Positions 7,564 through 15,064 of a stretch of 64,000 nucleotides of DNA are shown here, piece by piece (position 1 is the stretch's first letter; each line of letters opens with the position of its first letter). The position numbers and the translations under genes were made by a program. The notes under the pieces are model-generated. The model was given only the letters and a program-made list of their open reading frames with translations, was not told where the DNA came from and did not search any database. Source of the stretch: Laspinema sp. D2d (GTDB lineage: Bacteria > Cyanobacteriota > Cyanobacteriia > Cyanobacteriales > Laspinemataceae). The stretch spans positions 1-64,000 of the forward strand of contig NZ_JAMXFC010000032.1 in the NCBI RefSeq assembly GCF_025370755.1. Reading direction: 5' to 3'.

Positions 7564-7773
7564 TTACATATAATCCTTTAAATCTTCCAGAGGTTCATCA
7601 AAATCGTCAGACATCCAGATTTGACCCTGCCAAATCCCGAGCCCGCCTCGCTGGGGTGTTTTAGCGGGGGCTGTCGTATATCGGTTCACCAAAAATTCTG
7701 TATAGTCCAAAACTGACTGTTTTACAGATTCTGGGAGTTTTTCCACATTTTTTAAAATCGCATTCTCTATCAT
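7564..7773 (-). CDS. DUF2281-like antitoxin
   Basis: A 69-residue protein beginning MIENAILKNVEKLPESVKQSVLDYTEFLV, the helical N-terminus typical of DUF2281 proteins, then a Pro/Gly-rich linker and an acidic end (SDDFDEPLEDLKDYM) that would bind the toxin. The family is regularly found immediately upstream of PIN toxins, as here. It lacks an evident DNA-binding domain, so autoregulation is unclear. Confidence 0.8.
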   Translation of the reverse strand: MIENAILKNVEKLPESVKQSVLDYTEFLVNRYTTAPAKTPQRGGLGIWQGQIWMSDDFDEPLEDLKDYM

Positions 7774-8124
7774 TTTTTTCCTTGAAAATCTGCCTATGTA
7801 TGAATCAATCCCCTCTTTGACTGGGCTTTCACAGACCCTGGGATTTGATGTAGGTTAGTCCTCCCCTAGCTTTTAGGCAAGCCAACCGACTAGACTATAG
7901 CTATTGGTTTTAACCTGCTGAATCCTTGTTCTGTTCTTGTTAGCATAACACATTGCGGCTATCAAGGCCAGTCAGATGGTGTTTCGCCTAGGTCAAAAAC
8001 AGTTGGGGAGGCAAGGTTCCCAAAATGAGTAAAGTGGCAGCAAACACAGCGGGTTTCTGGCAGGGGTTCTGCATCCTCATAAAAATTGAGGCAGAAGGTT
8101 TCTGAACCGATCGCGTGCAATCTT
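7774..8124. other. gene-free stretch with dispersed repeat fragments
   Basis: No coding sequence is visible. Positions about 8045-8105 carry GGGTTTCTGGCAGG...GGTTTCTGAA, related to the CAGAAACC motifs near 2585, 3590 and 4350, often seen as cyanobacterial intergenic repeats. The first ~100 bases presumably hold the promoter of the DUF2281/PIN pair. Confidence 0.5.
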
Positions 8125-8125
8125 T

Positions 8126-8163
8126 TAAAAATTCCCCTGCATCCAATCCTTGGGTGCAGGGGA
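8126..8163 (-). terminator. intrinsic terminator of cobW
   Basis: On the minus strand a perfect 10-base stem (TTCCCCTGCA / TGCAGGGGAA, 8132-8163) is followed by a T-rich run (TTTTTA). It lies 20 bases after the cobW stop. Confidence 0.85.
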
Positions 8164-8183
8164 AGAAACGACTGAAGTTAGTG

Positions 8184-9224
8184 TTAGGAACTGGGGACGA
8201 TCGCCTCTAAAATACGCTCACGGTTGAGGTTGCGTCCGATGAAGACTAGGCGGGTTTGGCGGGGTTCGGCTTCTTGCCAAGGGCGATCGTAGAAGTGGTC
8301 GAAGCGTTTGCCAACGCCTTGTAAGACTAAGCGCATGGGTTTATTGAGGACGGAAACAAATCCTTTGATACGATAAATTTCTAATTGTTCTACTAAGTTT
8401 TCTAGCTGCTTAACTAGGGTTTTAGGTTCAAAGGTTTGGTCGAGGATAATGTTGACTGAATTGATATCATCATCGTGGTCATGCTCTTCCTCGGTGTCGT
8501 GATGGCTGGGACGGCTGTCGAGGTTGTCTTCGACGGCAGCATTAAATCCGAGGAGTAAGTCGGCGGTAATTTCACTGCTTTTGCAGGGTACAATTTTGAC
8601 GTGAGGGGGAAGTTGCGATCGCAGCCAAGTGATGACTTTTGTTTGAGTTGCCACATCGACTAAATCGACTTTAGTAAGTAATACTAAGTCCGCACAAGCG
8701 AGTTGATCTTCAAACAGTTCTTCGATCGGGGTTTCATGGTCTAAATTGGGGTCGGCTTGGCGCGCTTGTTCTAAGGCGTCGATATCGCCGACGAGGGTAC
8801 CGGCTGCGACGGCCTCACAATCGACCAAGGTAACCACGCCATCTACTGTTGCACCCGTGCGAATTTCCGGCCAGCGAAAGGCTTGGATCAGGGGTTTGGG
8901 GAGGGCGAGTCCGGAGGTTTCGATTAACATACAATCGAGGCGATCGCGCTGTTTGAGCAATTCCTGCATGGTAGGCAAAAATTCCTCTTGAACGGTACAA
9001 CAGAGGCAACCGTTGGTAAGCTCAATAATATTGCTTTCGGTAGCGGGAGATTCGTCACACACTTGACAGGATTTGAGAAACTCGCCATCGATGCCGACTT
9101 CGCCAAATTCATTGACGATTACGGCAATGCGCCGTCCTTGATTGTTTTGGAGGAGGTTGCGAATGGTGCTGGTTTTGCCAGCACCGAGAAAACCTGTGAT
9201 GACGGTAACGGGAATTTTATGCAT
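8184..9224 (-). CDS. cobW: CobW-family G3E GTPase (metallochaperone)
   Basis: A 346-residue P-loop GTPase of the CobW/YjiA group. The P-loop is GFLGAGKTS (residues 11-19), VNEFGEVGID follows (38-47), and the metal site GCLCC is at 72-76 (CxCC). A His/Asp-rich loop (HHDTEEEHDHDDD, about 240) gives extra metal binding, and the C-terminal CobW domain ends with KGFVSVL...QGVGKRFD. These proteins load cobalt, zinc or nickel into targets. The upstream gene is a HupE/UreJ-type transporter with a cobalamin riboswitch, so cobalt delivery for B12 is the best guess. An attenuator-like hairpin at 9245-9284 separates the two genes. Confidence 0.9.
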   Translation of the reverse strand: MHKIPVTVITGFLGAGKTSTIRNLLQNNQGRRIAVIVNEFGEVGIDGEFLKSCQVCDESPATESNIIELTNGCLCCTVQEEFLPTMQELLKQRDRLDCMLIETSGLALPKPLIQAFRWPEIRTGATVDGVVTLVDCEAVAAGTLVGDIDALEQARQADPNLDHETPIEELFEDQLACADLVLLTKVDLVDVATQTKVITWLRSQLPPHVKIVPCKSSEITADLLLGFNAAVEDNLDSRPSHHDTEEEHDHDDDINSVNIILDQTFEPKTLVKQLENLVEQLEIYRIKGFVSVLNKPMRLVLQGVGKRFDHFYDRPWQEAEPRQTRLVFIGRNLNRERILEAIVPSS

Positions 9225-9244
9225 GGGGTGATGTGAGATAAAGT

Positions 9245-9284
9245 GAAAAATTAGACCCGATGAGGGTTGGATACGTCATCGGGT
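9245..9284 (-). terminator. hairpin with T-run between hupE and cobW
   Basis: On the minus strand, ACCCGATGA pairs with TCATCGGGT across an 11-12 base loop, followed by CTAATTTTTC. It may terminate part of the hupE transcript, lowering cobW expression relative to hupE. Confidence 0.65.
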
Positions 9285-9302
9285 TGATGTTGAGGACGGG
9301 GA

Positions 9303-9980
9303 TTAACCTAAAATTGAAGAGGCGAGAAATGCTGCGCCGATGCCACCGATCGCAAATCCAGCAAATCGGAGGGATAAGTTGGGGTCTTGATCCAAAGCGG
9401 TGAGCGTTTTGCGGACGAAGCCGATCGCAGCGGAGGCGATGGCGATTTGGATCGCGGTAAATCCAATCAGATAAGCCAATAGAGGGGCGGTTTCTGCGCC
9501 GATGATGGCTTCTCCGTAAGCATAACCATGAAAGATGCCAGCGACAGCAGCGATCGCAGCGACAAGCTTTAAATTAGGCCGTTCTTTCATCCCGAGGAGG
9601 ATTCCGACAAGGAGGACGGAAGCGGCAATGATGATTTGTACCGCTGGAATATCTAGGGTGAGTAAGTGAATTCCGGTGCCTCCCATTGCCGCGATCGCAA
9701 AGGTGATGGGAATGGCGATACCGTAGGGATGGAAGGCAGAAAGTAAGGCGATCGCCACGACAAAGGCGAAATGATCTAACCCGATAATTGGATGTGCGAA
9801 TCCCGAGAGGAGTCCCTCCCACACGTTACTCGGTGTCGCGGAATCCATCCCGTGATGGGCGAATGCCGGTTCGATTCCCCAGAACAAGGCAATGGCGAGG
9901 GCAACTATCATCACTCCCCCTTTTATTCTGGGTTCATGGGGTAGAACAGATGAGAATCGGTTGAGGATTGGCTTTAGCAT
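9303..9980 (-). CDS. hupE: HupE/UreJ-family cobalt (or nickel) permease
   Basis: A 225-residue membrane protein with an N-terminal signal-like segment, then FAHHGMDS and about six further membrane helices. The family signature GFAHPIIGLDHFAFVVA is near residues 60-76, and YAYGEAIIGAE near 154 carries the second conserved polar motif. HupE/UreJ proteins move nickel or cobalt across the inner membrane, and in cyanobacteria riboswitch-controlled HupE is considered a cobalt transporter. A cobalamin riboswitch upstream on the same strand (10359-10507) and cobW downstream both support cobalt. The leader is about 380 bases long and carries a hairpin terminator. Confidence 0.88.
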   Translation of the reverse strand: MLKPILNRFSSVLPHEPRIKGGVMIVALAIALFWGIEPAFAHHGMDSATPSNVWEGLLSGFAHPIIGLDHFAFVVAIALLSAFHPYGIAIPITFAIAAMGGTGIHLLTLDIPAVQIIIAASVLLVGILLGMKERPNLKLVAAIAAVAGIFHGYAYGEAIIGAETAPLLAYLIGFTAIQIAIASAAIGFVRKTLTALDQDPNLSLRFAGFAIGGIGAAFLASSILG

Positions 9981-10103
9981 GATGGGTTAGGTTAAAAAAA
10001 ATTGATCGGGTCAACATCTATAAGTGAGTCAGGCCACGGGTATAAGTGCGACACAGACTCCATTTTTTAGGAAAGGTGAGGATTAACTCCTGGCAATGGG
10101 GAG

Positions 10104-10138
10104 AAAAAATCAGGCACTCGGAACCATTCCGAGACCTG
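10104..10138 (-). terminator. attenuator-like terminator in the hupE leader
   Basis: On the minus strand CAGGTCTCGGAA-TGG-TTCCGAGTGCCTG forms a strong stem and is followed by ATTTTTTC. It sits between the riboswitch and hupE, 124 bases ahead of the start codon, and is the likely expression platform or a secondary attenuator. Confidence 0.75.
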
Positions 10139-10358
10139 GGTTTCCGGAAAAGTGGCTAAAATGTGAGAACTGGGTCTAGTTTACAGAACTCACAAAGACC
10201 GCAAATTTTTCCCCTCGGCGTTGGTGTAGGGTCAAAAGTACGATCGCGCTGCCGCACTGTTCCGCGCAAGGGCTACTATCGAAAGAATAGAGGGTTCTAG
10301 TAAAGGAAAATCAATGCCCATCTGTACCTCGCAGATGAATGTAAAGGGTGGACGACCG

Positions 10359-10507
10359 AGGCGGTGGGCATTCTGACTTACCAACCCCAGAGGGCAAATG
10401 GAGATTTACCGGAAAGCTGGAGTTGGGATCACAGTTGCGGGACAGTGCCGGATTGGGACCGGGCTTTCCCCCTTGCGTCTAATGGCTGGACCCCATCAGA
10501 ACCGCCT
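10359..10507 (-). promoter_or_regulatory. cobalamin (B12) riboswitch
   Basis: Reading the minus strand, the core runs ...GGGGGAAAGCCCGGT, CAATCCGG, then CTGTCCCGCAACTGT, which is the hallmark B12 aptamer core. Near the 3' end AAGTCAGAATGCCCACC matches the B12-box region. AGGCGGT (plus-strand 10501-10507) and ACCGCCT (10359-10365) form a perfect seven-base closing P1 stem, defining the limits. It controls hupE downstream: bound cobalamin should reduce expression, the family norm. The frame read across it on the plus strand is not a gene. Confidence 0.9.
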
Positions 10508-10610
10508 GATAGGGCATATCTTACCCCATCGGTGACACTTTACGACGGGGGAAATGAGAGAAGCTTAAAAAGTTGCCCAGTTATCCCGGTTTTCGGGTGA
10601 GTCAGCGGGC

Positions 10611-10639
10611 AAAAAAGGGGCCAACGCTAGGTTAGGCCC
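10611..10639 (-). terminator. terminator of the Crp/Fnr gene
   Basis: On the minus strand GGGCC-T-AAC-loop-GTT-GGCCC is followed by CTTTTTT. It lies 20 bases after the regulator stop codon and isolates it from the riboswitch leader. Confidence 0.8.
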
Positions 10640-10658
10640 TGGGGGTGGGATGAATGAG

Positions 10659-11237
10659 TTAAACCAGGGGTAACCCAATGGATTCGTACAGCAAAATGGA
10701 TTGACGATGGGGACGGGCGATCGCCCCTTCATTTTCCAGGCGTTGGAGGAGGCGAGTCACCGTAACCCGGGAGATACCGATCGCCTCGGCAATTTCTTGA
10801 TGGGTGATCGGCACTTCTAGCAACCGTCCCTGTTCCACAGGGCGACCGAATTTATCGCCTAACCAGACCAAAAATTTAAGCAAGCGTTCCTGGACTTGCT
10901 TGCAGTGAATAATAGTAAGGAGTTCCTCGGTTTTTTGAGCGTGGGTGCGAATCGCCTCTAAGACTTGTTGCCACTGATGCCCTGGAATCATGCTGACTTC
11001 CACGGAGGTTAAACATTCTATTTGATACCCGTTAATGCAACAGAGGGGTTCACCCACCACATCTCCTGGACCCCAATATCCCGAAGCGATGGTGGACCCC
11101 TCTTCCGTCCAGGCGATCGTCCGGACCACTCCGCCATCGATTTTCCACAGGATATCTTGCCACATCGGAATTGAGTCTTTGCGGCGGAAGGTTCGCCGCA
11201 GGGTGGAGGGGACTGAAGCTAACGTTGCAATGGTCAT
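10659..11237 (-). CDS. Crp/Fnr-family transcription regulator
   Basis: A 192-residue regulator. The N-terminal two thirds resemble a shortened cyclic-nucleotide-binding beta barrel (GGVVRTIAWTEEGSTIASGYWGPGDVVGEPL, split around residues 34-65). The C-terminal winged helix contains ITHQEIAEAIGISRVTVTRLL (about 148-168), the classic Crp/NtcA recognition helix region. It is not NtcA: the effector domain differs and is shorter, lacking the first strands. The ligand is unknown. It stands upstream of the hupE riboswitch on the same strand but has its own terminator, so it is probably a separate transcript. Confidence 0.85.
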   Translation of the reverse strand: MTIATLASVPSTLRRTFRRKDSIPMWQDILWKIDGGVVRTIAWTEEGSTIASGYWGPGDVVGEPLCCINGYQIECLTSVEVSMIPGHQWQQVLEAIRTHAQKTEELLTIIHCKQVQERLLKFLVWLGDKFGRPVEQGRLLEVPITHQEIAEAIGISRVTVTRLLQRLENEGAIARPHRQSILLYESIGLPLV

Positions 11238-11283
11238 AAAAATATAGTTCTGAGATTATTATGAGTGGTTTTGAAATTGGATG

Positions 11284-11345
11284 AAAAAAGAGGCGATCGC
11301 CCCAAAAGTGCATTGGGGAAATGCGGGGGCAGTCGCCTCTTTTTT
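11284..11345. terminator. bidirectional terminator
   Basis: AAAAAAGAGGCGA...TCGCCTCTTTTTT forms a long inverted repeat with A/T tracts on both sides. It ends the minus-strand gene at 11359-11613 and could block reading from the other side. Confidence 0.85.
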
Positions 11346-11358
11346 CGGCTTGAAAATG

Positions 11359-11613
11359 TTATTCAGCCTCATCGGACTCAGTGCCAATTCTTAATTGTTT
11401 TTTAGTCCGTTTGAGCTGTTTCCAAAGTCTTTTAATTTGTTTGTAAGCGTCCTCTGGCGGTAATTTCCCCCCGGTTTCTAAACAGCTAATCACGCTAACG
11501 CGCTGGGCAAACTCCTGCAAGTTGGCATTAAACACCATATTTTCTGGATGCTCTGGCGTAATTTTGCCGTAGTAACGACTGCGAGGAGATATAAAATCAA
11601 ATTTGTCCTGCAT
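11359..11613 (-). CDS. conserved cyanobacterial small protein (DUF7219-like)
   Basis: An 84-residue protein starting MQDKFDFISPRSRYYG, with a central NLQEFAQRVSVISCLETGGKLPPEDAY (split near residues 31-57) and a basic C-terminal helix (KRLWKQLKRTKKQL). I recall this pattern (SRYYG, NLQEFAQRV, LE-TGGK) as a small protein family conserved across cyanobacteria, probably DUF7219, of unknown function. The ATG at 11613 is preferred over one 15 codons upstream because homologues that I remember begin at this point. It is followed by a strong terminator. Confidence 0.75.
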   Translation of the reverse strand: MQDKFDFISPRSRYYGKITPEHPENMVFNANLQEFAQRVSVISCLETGGKLPPEDAYKQIKRLWKQLKRTKKQLRIGTESDEAE

Positions 11614-12495
11614 TGTCTTAACCCCACTCTTTCCCTTGGCTATTTGCGGGAGAATCAAGCCCTGTACCGGAATTTGTTAGCACAGATTCCCCCTCCTGAA
11701 CACTTTAGCGTTATTGCCAACTTGTGGCAATTAACCCCTGGGCCTTCAATTTTTGCGGTTCAGGTCTAGGCCGGAAACCGATTTTTAGCCGAGTTCAGGT
11801 TCGGCCATTGCTGCGGGAAAATTTTGCAAGGTTTGGGACCTATGTTTTTTAGCAGTTTTCCCCGGTAAGCAGTCTGTTCTTTTAAGTAATAAGCGCATTA
11901 TTACTAGGGTATCTTTAGTCACCTATCTACCAAATCAGTCAAAAGAAATATTTTCAATTAAGTCGGGTTTCTGAGGGCATCAAGACCGTTGGAACTCTCG
12001 CAGAGGACCAACCGGGGACCCCGGCCCAAAGCCCCTGGGAAATCAGGCAAAAATTAGGTGAACCACTCCGTTATTTTCCGGCTATTGCTGCGGGATCCTC
12101 CGAAGGATAGGGCAACTTTGAGCAATGCAATGAACAAGGGTCTAGCATGGGGAACCTTACGAGGGTAAGGTTTTTTACATTCAGTGGGGATTTGCCTCAC
12201 AAGTTTAAGACCATTTCCACTCCCCTCCCCTTACCAAAGGGAGGGGACCTCAGGTGCAGTTCCGCGTTTTAACCCTACTGGGGTAAGCAGGGGGGACCCT
12301 AACTTGGGGAGGGAGGGGAGCCAATAGTTTAAATAAATTAAGATTCAACATCCTCCAAAAGGTAGAGATTTAGACCGGATTCCGGTACAGTGAACAAAAG
12401 CGGGATGGAGAGGCGGAAAGATTGGCTGCCCCGATCGCCGCTGGTACGTGACAAATCTGCTGTCCAACGGCCTACTATCAGCAAAGGAATCCCAG
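11614..12495. other. long intergenic stretch, no gene seen
   Basis: About 880 bases with no frame that looks coding on either strand. Around 12215-12320 are G/C-rich patches (CCCCTCCCCTTACC..., GGGGAGGGAGGGGAGC) of the type found in cyanobacterial intergenic repeats. The frame on the minus strand at 12345-12713 is a shadow of the gene starting at 12496. Confidence 0.5.
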
Positions 12496-12852
12496 ATGAA
12501 CCTCCTAGAACTAGAACGAGAAACCACCAAAATGACTCGGGTGATGATGACCCGACACATGGCGATCGGGAAAGATACGATCGCCGATCTCCGGACCCGG
12601 ATGACCCTCGAAGAGTTATCCGGCGTGATCATTGTCAGCATCGAACGGTTGCTATGGTTGGACTGGGATGCGGTCGTTTGGGCGATCGCCCATCTGATTC
12701 CCGCCGATATCATGGCTCAAATCCAAAGCAATCTCCGGACCACCCTCTATCAGCGCTTGATTCACAAAGGCTTAATTCCCGGAGTGGATTTCAGCATTGA
12801 TGGTCATGGAAATCTCAGGTTGAATGCCAAAGCCCAAAAATCCGTTGCTTAA
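12496..12852 (+). CDS. hypothetical protein (118 aa)
   Basis: I do not recognise this protein. It is 118 residues from the ATG at 12496 (MNLLELERETTKM). An N-terminal amphipathic helix is followed by a central hydrophobic segment (WDAVVWAIAHLIPADIMAQ, about residues 56-74) and a C-terminal part (YQRLIHKGLIPGVDFSIDGHG) that reads as a small folded domain. Codon use is normal and HIP1 octamers are present. An upstream in-frame ATG at 12448 is possible but its extension looks non-conserved. It converges with mntC. Confidence 0.6.
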   Translation: MNLLELERETTKMTRVMMTRHMAIGKDTIADLRTRMTLEELSGVIIVSIERLLWLDWDAVVWAIAHLIPADIMAQIQSNLRTTLYQRLIHKGLIPGVDFSIDGHGNLRLNAKAQKSVA

Positions 12853-12931
12853 GCCGGTTTTAAGGCGTCCGTTCGGCTTCATTCCACCGCTGTAGCGCCA
12901 ACTTAGCAAGAAAAAGTAAAGAACGGGTAAA

Positions 12932-12964
12932 GAAAAATTGCCAATTCCAAACGGGCAGTTTTTC
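12932..12964. terminator. bidirectional terminator between convergent genes
   Basis: AAAAATTGCC...GGGCAGTTTTT forms an inverted repeat with one mismatch and A/T tracts on each side, between the 118-aa gene and the convergent mntC. Confidence 0.55.
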
Positions 12965-13006
12965 TCTACCCCGGGGCAGATGTGAACCCATCCCCGACAT
13001 CCGCCT

Positions 13007-14005
13007 CTACTTCTGGGCTTCTACAAACGGGGTATAAGTCCCGCCCAATGCTTCTACCACTGCACGGGTATTCGAGACCATCATCTTAATATAAGAGTCA
13101 GACTCGCTACCGGCTACACCAATGGAGTCGGAATACAGTTCCTGCGGGGCTAATTTAACTCCGGCCTCCGCTGCTACAGTGCGGATAAGCTGTGGATTAA
13201 TGGTGGTTTCCGCAAAAATAGCCGGAACCTGAGCCCTTTTAATGTCTTCTACCAACCGCGTCACGGTTTGGGCGCTGGGTTGTTCCTCCGTACTGATGCC
13301 GATTAACGTGCCGATAATCTTTAATCCATAGCTTTGGGCATAGTATTGGAAGGCATCATGAGTGGTGACTAAGCGGCGGTTTTCTGGGGGAATGGTGGCA
13401 ATTTGCCCTTGAATCCAGCGGTGGAGTTCTTCCAAGGTGGCGGTATAGTTGGCGGCATTTTCCGCGATCGCAGCGGCATTTTCTGGGGAGAGTTCGCTTA
13501 AGGCATCCCGAATGGCGTTCACCATTGCGATCGCATTTGTGACATCCCCCCACACATGAGGGTCCGCCGTCGTTGCCGCCTGCTTCTCCATCAGTAAAGG
13601 GAGTGCGACTTCCCCCACGGCAACTTTCCGAGCATTCACCCCCGCCGCATTCATCAATTTAATCAGTTCCGGTTCTAGGTTATAGCCGTTATAGAGAATC
13701 AAATCCGCATTCTCCAAGGCAATGGAGTCAGCGGGGACGGGTTCATAAATATGCGGATCCACTCCCGGGGTCAAAATACTGCTGAGTTGAATCTCTTCCG
13801 TAGCAATGGACTCGGCTAAGTCGGCAATAATGGTACTGGTAGAGACTACTTGCGGCTGACTACCTGAACTCTCCCCCGCCTGATTCACCCCAGGGTTAGT
13901 ACAGCTACTCAGGCAGAACCCTAAAATCAGTCCTGTGGCTAATTTTAATAGAGATTGTTTTCCCGGATAGTCCGCGATCGCTCTCCTGTGGATAGAGGTT
14001 TTCAT
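13007..14005 (-). CDS. mntC: manganese (or zinc) ABC transporter binding lipoprotein
   Basis: A 332-residue cluster A-I periplasmic binding protein. The signal peptide ends at a lipobox LSSC with Cys35 as the lipidated residue. Metal-binding regions visible are GVDPHIYEP (about residue 80), DPHVWGD (about 148), TTHDAFQYYA (about 214) and the C-terminal FAETTINP...YSDSIG (about 265-295). It lacks the His-rich loop typical of ZnuA, which favours manganese. It is divergent from the ATPase and permease genes, with a 77-base shared promoter region, unlike the single mntCAB operon of Synechocystis. Metal choice is inferred from this and from the nearby mntP. Confidence 0.88.
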   Translation of the reverse strand: MKTSIHRRAIADYPGKQSLLKLATGLILGFCLSSCTNPGVNQAGESSGSQPQVVSTSTIIADLAESIATEEIQLSSILTPGVDPHIYEPVPADSIALENADLILYNGYNLEPELIKLMNAAGVNARKVAVGEVALPLLMEKQAATTADPHVWGDVTNAIAMVNAIRDALSELSPENAAAIAENAANYTATLEELHRWIQGQIATIPPENRRLVTTHDAFQYYAQSYGLKIIGTLIGISTEEQPSAQTVTRLVEDIKRAQVPAIFAETTINPQLIRTVAAEAGVKLAPQELYSDSIGVAGSESDSYIKMMVSNTRAVVEALGGTYTPFVEAQK

Positions 14006-14082
14006 TTTTGTTTCATATTTTATTCACAATGGGTTCATATTTACACTATCCTGGAATTAAAAGCTAAATTTTAGAAACCGTT
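14006..14082. promoter_or_regulatory. divergent mnt promoter with spaced direct repeat
   Basis: The 77 bases between mntC and mntA are AT-rich. TTCATATTT occurs at 14012-14020 and again at 14034-14042, 22 bases apart (two helical turns), suggesting a dimeric regulator site. A ManR-type response regulator is a reasonable guess; the binding is not shown by sequence alone. Confidence 0.5.
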
Positions 14083-14880
14083 ATGAAAAGACCTAACCCT
14101 TTCAACCCGGACAGTTCTTGGACAAATCGCCCTCAAACTCCCTCAGAAAAAGGGATTTCTGTTAGTCATCTGGGCGTCAATTATCGCCAGGTCGAGGCCC
14201 TCACCGATGTTAACGCGGTGATTCGCAGTGGACGCCTCACCGGGGTGATTGGACCCAATGGTGCTGGGAAAAGCACCTTAATCAAAGCGATGTTAGGATT
14301 AACCCCCATTCTCAGCGGTAGGGTCCTCTATGAGGGGAAACCCCTGATGGAACAACGCGATCGCATCGCTTACGTTCCCCAGCGATCGCACATTGACTGG
14401 ACCTATCCTGCTACGGTTTGGGATGTGGTAATGATGGGACGGGCCAAAAAAACCGGCTGGTTTAGACGCTATAGTACCGTCAGTCGTCAAATTGCCTCCG
14501 ATGCGATCGCCCGAGTTGGCATGAGTGACTACCGCAACCGCAAAATTGGGGATTTATCCGGGGGACAACAGCAGCGAGTGTTTTTAGCGCGATCGCTGGC
14601 TCAACAAGCCGAGATATTCTGTTTCGATGAGCCTTTTGTGGGCATCGACCAAAAAACCGAAACCGTCCTGTTTGAGATTTTTCATGAACTCGCCGTAGCG
14701 GGAAACATTGTAGTTGTGGTGAATCACGACCTCGGGGAATCGATTACCCATTTTGATGATTTAATCCTGTTAAATCGGGAATTAATTGCCTGTGGTGGAC
14801 GAGAACAAGTCCTGCGATCGGACAATATGTATCGCGCCTATCAAGGACAGGTGCAATTTTTTAGCGATCGGGCTGCCTAG
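14083..14880 (+). CDS. mntA: manganese ABC transporter ATP-binding protein
   Basis: A 265-residue ABC ATPase of the metal-importer group. Walker A is GPNGAGKST at residues 57-65, the signature is LSGGQQQR (about 164-171), Walker B is IFCFDEPFVGID (about 182-193), and the switch His is in VVNHDLG (about 217). The ~27-residue N-terminal extension is Pro/Asn-rich. It powers import of the metal delivered by MntC through MntB. It reads in the same direction as mntB but is separated from it by 184 bases that hold repeat sequence, so the operon may be partly uncoupled. Confidence 0.9.
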   Translation: MKRPNPFNPDSSWTNRPQTPSEKGISVSHLGVNYRQVEALTDVNAVIRSGRLTGVIGPNGAGKSTLIKAMLGLTPILSGRVLYEGKPLMEQRDRIAYVPQRSHIDWTYPATVWDVVMMGRAKKTGWFRRYSTVSRQIASDAIARVGMSDYRNRKIGDLSGGQQQRVFLARSLAQQAEIFCFDEPFVGIDQKTETVLFEIFHELAVAGNIVVVVNHDLGESITHFDDLILLNRELIACGGREQVLRSDNMYRAYQGQVQFFSDRAA

Positions 14881-15060
14881 AAAACCTCACCCCCCCAGCC
14901 CCCCATCCCTCGTAGGGAAGGGGGGAGAAGAGAGCAGAAAACCTAGCCCCCAGCCCTTACAAGAGTAGTTTTTTACGTTTCCGGTCCCCTCCCCAAGACA
15001 CAGGGGAGGGGACCGGAGGTAAGGTTCCCAATAACCCCCTACATTCTGTATAAATTCCCC
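14881..15060. repeat. C/G-rich interspersed repeats between mntA and mntB
   Basis: The gap contains CCCCCCAGCCCCCCATCCC...GGGAAGGGGGGAG, a second CCTAGCCCCCAGCCC, and CCTCCCC...GGGGAGGGG at 14990-15010. These can fold into hairpins. They look like inserted interspersed repeats that have separated two genes normally adjacent. Confidence 0.65.
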
Positions 15061-15064
15061 TGCC

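Noticed and set aside
10364-10600. Plus-strand frame of 78 codons over the hupE leader
   Set aside because: It lies on the antisense of the B12 riboswitch, whose core (CTGTCCCGCAACTGT on the minus strand) explains the sequence.
12345-12800. Overlapping minus- and plus-strand frames around the 118-aa gene
   Set aside because: The products are Arg/Ser/Ile-rich in a frame-shadow manner; the frame starting at 12496 has the normal composition.
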